DNA of 64,000 bases from Haliclystus octoradiatus (taxonomy: Eukaryota; Cnidaria; Staurozoa; Stauromedusae; Haliclystidae). The translations under genes were made by a program, and so were the position numbers. Positions 58,611-64,000 of this stretch are shown here, piece by piece. The notes beneath the pieces are model-generated. The model was given only the letters and a program-made list of their open reading frames with translations, did no database searches and had not been told where the DNA came from. The first letter of the stretch is position 1; each line of letters opens with the position of its first letter. Where the stretch lies: the NCBI GenBank assembly GCA_916610825.1, contig OU744448.1, forward strand, positions 2,591,501-2,655,500, given 5' to 3'.

Positions 58611-61600
58611 TTACACAGATTCTTGTACAGCTGGCTCGAATGAATCTCTTTCGAGTTTAGTTCCAGCTTCACCGCCGCCGGTTCCGCTTCCTTCACCGTG
58701 TAATTCCATCAATTTACCCACTATAAATAAATCAAAATAGTAAAATCATTAGATTTCAGAAACATTACTATGCTATGCCATGCAATGTGCAGGCAAATAT
58801 ACACCGATTGGATAACTGATTTATGTGTTTCTATAACAGGAAAACTGATGGATATGCGAGAGAAGTAACAGTTTAATAAAATGGTAGATTGTGTAACTGA
58901 AGCTAGCCTGCGTAGCCGAGGTTTTTCTGAAACCATAGGGTCTGTGAACTAATGTGTGATTTTCAGTCCAACAAGTTCCCATGAGTTTAGGATATAATTT
59001 ATGCATTACGTTGTATTATCATTAACTTCATTGTTGCCGCTGATATCTATGACGTGTTTGACAAAGAGTTGTGATTTTATGACAATTGATGTTTTGTGAA
59101 TCAGGGTGTGAATAATTTACAAAATTTATATAGGTGTTATTACCGATGGGCTGAGAATCACACATAAGTTCACACACCCCATGGTTTCAGAAACAAACCT
59201 TGGAGCTGGTACGCAGACTAAACTGAAGCTAGCACACATCAAGAATGGATGGCAGGAAATAATTGTATATAGTTTGTAATCGAAAGAAGTATCAGTTGCT
59301 TCTATTTTTTATTATATTAAAAATAGGTGAAAATAAGTGCAGTTTTATAAATACACTGGAATTACAAATTGGGATTGTACGAATGAATCGTCCCAGTTGA
59401 ACAATAAAATATGTCCCTGAGATAGCGTCAATCAAGTTTAATTTTGCAAAATTTAATTTGAAAACCTCAACAATGCTATAAAGTCAACATGTTAAAGGGC
59501 CTAAATTGCAGAAAGACAACAGTTGTAAACTGCTTCTAGACGAGCGCTTGTGCATTAATAAACATTTCCATAATTTAATCAGAATGATATGTACTACACC
59601 ACATAAACCAATAAATTACAGTTACAAAAACGGATAACTTACAGTCAGTTTTTGGCTTTTTCAAGCATTTAACTTTGCGGATGTAAACATCATGGAGTGG
59701 ATAGATTCCTTGGCAAGCTTTTTCAATATCACGGCCCATGCTGTCTGGGATTCTAAAAACGCAATACAAACATAATATAATAAACTACTGCCAGGAAAAG
59801 AATTACACTGACAATGTGATCTTGAGGAATTTAACCTTTAATGTCATCAGCCATTTGAGCAAGATAGAGTGGCATCAAACCAAATAATGCAACAGCGGTT
59901 CGAGAGTGAATATCTGAGTGAATCGTCCCAGTTGAACAACGAAACGTGTCCCTGAGATAGCGTCAATCAATTTTGTTATTGCAATTTTTTGTTTGAAAAC
60001 CTCAACAATGCTATAAAGTCAACATGTTAAAGGGCCTAAATTGCAGAAACATAACATTTATATTATGTTACTTAAAAAATGACCACATCTACATCTACTA
60101 GGTTAATCAAATCTATGTAGAAAAGAGCCATTAGTTGTTGTGCAAAATTTATTGTCACTTGTCAGTGCCATTTCCATTGGGGAGAAAACATGGTCGCAGC
60201 ACACTGGTTAAAGAAAAATCTTGCATAAAGTTGTGTTGATTCACAAGGAGAGGGTCACATGTTAAGCTGATCAAAACAGCATGACAAAGGTACTAGTTCT
60301 GCGGTCAAACCCTTCCTTTTATGGGATTGGATAGGCCAACTACCTTTTCCTAGGACTTCTACTAGCCTGTAGGCTATACCGAAGGTCTTGGTCTTGATTA
60401 TACATGATAAGGAACTTAGCCTACCACTTACAATTTAGTAACAATTTCTTTGAGGTCGTTTGTTGACACTTCATGGGTGATGATTTCCACCATTTTACGT
60501 CTGATTAAACGGATTTGTGAATGTTTAGCATAACATGTCTTTTTGATTTGATTATTACGTTTTTTGGTGAATCCAATACAGAATAATCTTAACAAATAAC
60601 CATCGGTTGTTTTCACATCAACATGTCCTTCAATTAATGTTTGCCACTTGCGAACAAGAGATCTCAATTTATCTGTTGTCATGTTCATGCCATGGAAATT
60701 TGTAAGGCAGTTACGACCAGAGACTTCTTCAACGATAAGCTTGAATTTTCTGAAAGCCATTTCATCGTTTTGCAAATCAGCCTGGGAAATTTCGAAAACT
60801 CTCCCTTTCAAACCATCAGATGCAATTTCTAACAGAAAAATAAAGAATATGTTTGCTAGTTGAAAAGATAAATTGTGATAAATATGAATTTATCAATGTG
60901 CACATTTGAGAGAAGATTTAGAATCCAGAATTTAGTTGATTGTCAAAACTACAGTATTTCGATAAAACTATTATTATGCACTTGTTAATTTGAAAAGAGG
61001 CCATCACCTACGAAATTTGAGATACTTTTCACTGCAGCTATACATTACAAATTGAGTAGTTTACTATCTTTTGAATTTACTTTTGTAGTTGAAGAATTCT
61101 ACTACTAAATTGGATGTTATCCAAATTTAAAATTTAGCACAAACAAACGGTGTATAGTGCATAAATGCAAAGATTACATTTAAAAGAATTTAATTTTAAT
61201 GATGATATCTACATTTGAAACCGATCTTTGTTAAGATGGCAGAATATTTGAATGAATCGTCCCAGATGAACAACAGAATTTTGTTCCTGAGATAGCGTCA
61301 TTCAAGTTTAATATTGCAATTTTCAATTATGTAACCTCAACAATGCTTTAGTAAACATGTTAAAGGGCCTAAATTGCCGTCAAAACAATCCAGATCTCAT
61401 GCTACCATAAGGATATACTTGAATAAGCTTGCATGCATTGAACCTTACTTGTGCCTTGGGTTCTTGTTACTGCTGTTTTGCCAACATTTCTGACGGCGAA
61501 GTTGGATGGAGCTTTGACATCATACCAGTCTTTTTTTGAGAAAGGGTCGACACTACAGAAAACAATCACAAGATGAGTTATTTATGATGAAATCCAAGTA

Positions 61601-61819
61601 ATCACGCTACTTATGTCTTCTAAGGACGGAGCTTGGTGACCGTAGGATCAAAATTAAATCTGTTCAAATCAAAACAATCTTCAGGGGGTATATCCAAAAT
61701 ACGAACGGAATGAATTTATATAATATTGAATGGTTTAGAAATTGATAAGTTATTGCTTACATCTTCTTTTTAGTTCCCTTTTTCCCCTTGGAAAGGCGTT
61801 TATTTTTGCCAACAGCCAT
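58611..61819 (-). CDS. RPS3A: 40S ribosomal protein S3a / eS1 (complete, 259 aa)
   Basis: Five exons on the minus strand: 61761-61819 (ATG at 61819), 61449-61552, 60432-60828, 59643-59752 and 58611-58720. All GT-AG and in phase, 260 codons with the stop (human 264 residues). The sequence is highly conserved: [12 protein letters not shown] at the start, [57 protein letters not shown] and a C-terminus ending VQESV. eS1 is a structural protein of the 40S subunit near the mRNA exit and eIF3 contact region. Upstream of the ATG the minus strand carries a pyrimidine tract (TCTCTTTACC), like the 5'TOP start of ribosomal-protein mRNAs. Introns 2, 3 and 4 each carry one H/ACA-type snoRNA in the same orientation. 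Confidence 0.98.
58908..59220. mobile_element. Foldback element with 13-bp flanking duplication (RPS3A intron 4)
   Basis: The left arm (CTGCGTAGCC, GGTTTTTCTGAAACCATAGG, AATGTGTGATT) is inverted at the right end (AATCACACATAAG, CCATGGTTTCAGAAACAAACC, GGTACGCAG). The unit is bounded by an exact 13-bp direct repeat, AACTGAAGCTAGC, at 58895-58907 and 59221-59233. Confidence 0.7.
59373..59514 (-). ncRNA. H/ACA snoRNA copy 1 (RPS3A intron 4)
   Basis: About 142 nt in host orientation. The 5' hairpin has a lower stem TGCAATTT/AAATTTTGCA and an upper stem CCTTTAACA/TGTTGAGG. It is followed by an H box AAATTA (ANANNA). The 3' hairpin has the outer stem GATTGA/TCATTC, a pocket (CGCTATCT left, GGACGAT right), and the inner stem CAG-GGACA/TGTTC-AA-CTG. 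The RNA ends ACA plus three bases (ATC). The pocket top is 15 nt before the ACA, inside the 14-16 nt rule for pseudouridylation guides. Two homologues sit in introns 2 and 3. Confidence 0.82.
59908..60048 (-). ncRNA. H/ACA snoRNA copy 2 (RPS3A intron 3)
   Basis: Same plan as copy 1: lower stem TGCAATTT/AAATTGCA, H box ATAACA, the same pocket and CAG/CTG closing pair, and terminal ATA plus three bases (TTC), again 15 nt below the pocket. The tip of the 3' hairpin differs (ACACG-TTT-CGT-TGT) but still pairs, a compensatory change that supports a real RNA structure. Confidence 0.82.
61242..61381 (-). ncRNA. H/ACA snoRNA copy 3 (RPS3A intron 2)
   Basis: Same plan: lower stem GCAATTT/AAATTGC, H box ATATTA, outer 3' stem GAATGA/TCATTC (a perfect pairing here), inner stem GAACAA/TTGTTC, and terminal ATA plus TTC. 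It is the most diverged copy, yet the pocket bases CGCTATCT and GGACGAT are unchanged. Confidence 0.82.
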
Positions 61820-62010
61820 GATGAAACAGTGTTAGCGGTAAAGAGACCATTCTTCGAGTCTGAGCCGGCCTTCGTTCCATGCGCATACACCAAAATGAGG
61901 GAACTGCAATATGGCCGCATAAAAATTGGGAAACTTAATGCGTTTTGCTCACATATTGTTTACGAATTTTATCATGTCATAATTTAAAGTAGATTTATTT
62001 TGATTTAAAT
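61820..62010. promoter_or_regulatory. Bidirectional promoter of RPS3A and RRP8
   Basis: Only 191 bp separate the RPS3A ATG (minus) from the RRP8 ATG (plus), so both 5' UTRs and both core promoters must lie here. The RPS3A side shows TCTCTTTACC on the minus strand (about 61839-61848), a candidate 5'TOP start. No TATA box on either side. Confidence 0.75.
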
Positions 62011-63050
62011 ATGTTTTTAGAAGAGGAATGGAATGATGATAATGATGGCGCTCTATCCAAACAGTTGTTTGGCAAATTTCAGAAATCCTCTTCCAGTTTG
62101 GAGATTGGAAAGAATAAAAAGAAGAAGTCAAAACAAAACCTAGAACTGAAGCTTGATCAATCTGAAAATGTAAAAACTGAGCCAGAACAGACATCTGTAA
62201 AGAAGAAAAAAAGAAAATTGGAATATGAAGAACATTCAAAAAGCAAATTAAATCCTTCAAGGACTGACATTTGCAAAGAATCTATTGTGATTGAAGAAAG
62301 TAAAGAACTTTCAAACTCAAAGTTTGGAAAACAATCACCTAAACATAAGGATAAGACAACAGGTTTAGCCAAAACTTCCAAAGATCCAAAAATATCTGAT
62401 CCAGAACAGAAATTTGTTAAAGTTAAAAAGCGAAAAATTGAATCCATCATCCAAGCGAAAAAAAATAATTCAAATCCATCAACGCGGGACATTAGAACTG
62501 CAGTAGAAGAAAGAAAATCATCCTTACATGCAAAACCTGATACAAAATCAAAAAATCCCAAGAAAAAGAATTTAGCCCAGACTTCCATCAAAGATAAAAA
62601 AATATCTAAGCCGAAACAGACAACAGTAAATACGAATCAGCCGTTAAAAGATATTTTGAAAACATCAATGTGTGACATTTCTGAAGAAGCTCTTGTGGAT
62701 GAAAAAATTAAAGAGCCTTCAAGTTTAAAACAAAGTATTCGTAATCCGAAGAAAAATTTCAAAACTACTGTAGATCATCATAATACCCTCAAAGCCACTA
62801 TTAACGAACAATATTCTACCAAAAGTAATACCGCTAGTAAATCGTATCTCTCAAAAGCTAAATTGAAATTAGATGGAGCCAGATTTAGATGGATTAATGA
62901 ACAACTTTATACAAAACAAAGTGATGCTTCTAAAGAAATGTTTAATGAAGATCCTCATTTATTTGAAATTTATCATCAAGGATTCGAATCTCAAGTCAAA
63001 AGTTGGCCTGTCAATCCTATCAATGTTATTATTGCTTCAATCAAAGAAAG
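62011..63050 (+). CDS. RRP8: rRNA-processing protein 8 (nucleomethylin), exon 1 only
   Basis: The exon runs from ATG 62011 to a donor GTTAGT after 63050 (346 codons plus 2 bases); the gene continues past the window. The N-terminus MFLEEEWND resembles the human start. A long Lys/Ser-rich region (about residues 30-285, many KKKKRK-type runs) fits nucleolar targeting. The end of the exon is the conserved entry to the catalytic part: LDGARFRWINEQLY, EDPHLFEIYHQGF and QVKSWPVNPI. RRP8 is a nucleolar Rossmann-fold methyltransferase that makes m1A in large-subunit rRNA, and in mammals it also joins the rDNA-silencing complex eNoSC. The SAM-binding domain is not in the window. Confidence 0.9.
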
Positions 63051-64000
63051 GTTAGTATTTTTTTTAAGCTTGAACTTCTTAAACATCTAGCCTATAGATA
63101 CCAGGGTCCAACAAAAGATTTAACCTTTCGGAATCTTGAAACGTTTTCAGAATTTTTTGTTGAGGTTTGGCCTATAAATTGGAAATTATAAACTTTCTTC
63201 AGAATTTTCTCTAGCCTACTGGGATCTATACGCTATACTTGGTGTTATACGTTTCAAAAGTATATAAGCAATTGTTAACGTATAATGCAGTACTTGATGT
63301 TTGGATTTATGACATGTTTCTATCGTTGCCGTATGATTTCCTAGGAACCAAGAAATCGGGATGAACATGTGGGCAAATCCGGTTATATTTGTCCAGCAAT
63401 ATATAACCCAGGTAATCTTCACCAACCGTGGCTTATGGGCTATGACAGAGGCTATAGAAAGCAAACGTCGTAGTTCGATTCCTTGTCTGAAATATTATTT
63501 CATTTTAATTTATTTTTATTTTTAAAATCGTTTTCTCAACTACAGTGAAACCTGTAGGCCTATATAACAGCCAGCTATGAGAGGTAGATAAATTGACCAT
63601 TATATATAGGTGGTCTTTATATACAGGGCTATTTGAATATAATCAATTATTTTATATATTGCAAAAGTGACCACTATAGACAGGTGGCTGCTATATAGAG
63701 GTGGCCGTTATAACAGGTTTGACTGTATTAAGTTTATCAATGATTGTTATTCGCTTGTGTCTCTAAATAAGAGTGATGTGAAACATTAAAATTGACCTGA
63801 TTGGGATCAATGTTTACTATGAACTAAAATGCTGATTAATATCTATGACGTTATTAGTAGCCTTTTCAACTAGGGTTGTAAAGGGGGTCATGTTGACCCT
63901 TCACATTTTGAGATAATCTACAATCACGTTTCAATTCATGTTTACAATGTCGCTCCGGATTCCAATCTATCTTAACACATTTCACAATACTTGTATGTTT
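63051..64000. other. RRP8 intron 1 (partial)
   Basis: No exon 2 of RRP8 found before the edge. It contains part of a CAGGGTCCGACAAAAG-family element (about 63098-63200) and a Tigger/pogo-like MITE. Nothing else seen. Confidence 0.6.
63541..63727. mobile_element. Tigger/pogo-like MITE, copy 4
   Basis: Runs from TACAGTGAAACCTGTAGGCC to ATAACAGGTTTGACTGTA, with GACCACTATAGACAGGTGGC inside. Confidence 0.85.

Noticed and set aside
59373-61381. C/D-box snoRNA interpretation of the RPS3A intron repeats
   Set aside because: No good C box (RTGATGA) and D box pair with a terminal stem; two hairpins with H and ACA boxes fit much better.
62157-62591. 144-codon minus-strand ORF
   Set aside because: Antisense shadow of the Lys-rich RRP8 exon.
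1-64000. CRISPR array or bacterial operon structure
   Set aside because: None is present; the sequence is eukaryotic with spliced genes.

Overview
The window is nuclear DNA of an invertebrate animal. It is AT-rich, every host gene I recognise is split by GT-AG introns with animal-type donors (GTAAGT, GTAAAT), and the gaps and introns are full of SINEs, small inverted-repeat elements and one complete LTR retrotransposon. The host genes (IFRD1-like, SAFB-like, SNAPC4, RPS3A, RRP8) are general metazoan genes and do not fix the phylum. An over-represented palindrome, TAGGCCTA, is a possible lineage marker. I joined exons by hand from conserved protein sequence plus GT/AG sites. The five complete multi-exon host models I recognise, and the small unidentified one, all keep a consistent reading frame from ATG to stop.

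Layout from left to right. 1.3-4.65 kb: first four exons of an IFRD1-like gene (minus strand, continuing off the left edge). 6.0-16.9 kb: a complete ten-exon SAFB-like gene (minus; SAP domain, RRM, R/E-rich region), with a nested hAT-type element in its last intron. 18.3-21.3 kb: a three-exon secreted Reeler-domain protein with a predicted GPI anchor (plus). 22.1-26.8 kb: a five-exon pancreatic-lipase/phospholipase A1-family enzyme (minus). 27.0-27.5 kb: a possible small membrane protein in three exons (plus). 27.9-58.0 kb: a complete 19-exon SNAPC4 gene (minus; 4.5 Myb repeats; 1190 codons). Its 10.5-kb first intron carries an intact 7.0-kb BEL/Pao retrotransposon with two LTRs that look identical. 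58.6-61.8 kb: a complete five-exon RPS3A gene (eS1; minus), whose introns 2, 3 and 4 each contain one copy of the same H/ACA-type snoRNA. 62.0 kb to the edge: exon 1 of RRP8 (plus), head to head with RPS3A.

The right half groups genes for RNA and ribosome production. SNAPC4 is the DNA-binding subunit of the snRNA-gene activator. RPS3A supplies a 40S protein and, from its introns, probable pseudouridylation guides. RRP8 is a nucleolar rRNA methyltransferase. RPS3A and RRP8 are separated by only 191 bp between start codons, so they probably share a promoter.

The rest is mobile DNA. I see two tRNA-headed SINE families (two and four copies), a Tigger/pogo-like element (five copies plus a fragment, one with a 74-bp tandem expansion), a Harbinger-like element with TTA duplications, an hAT-like element with an 8-bp duplication, several long foldback elements, and minisatellites based on GTTCATGAA and on an 11-bp unit.
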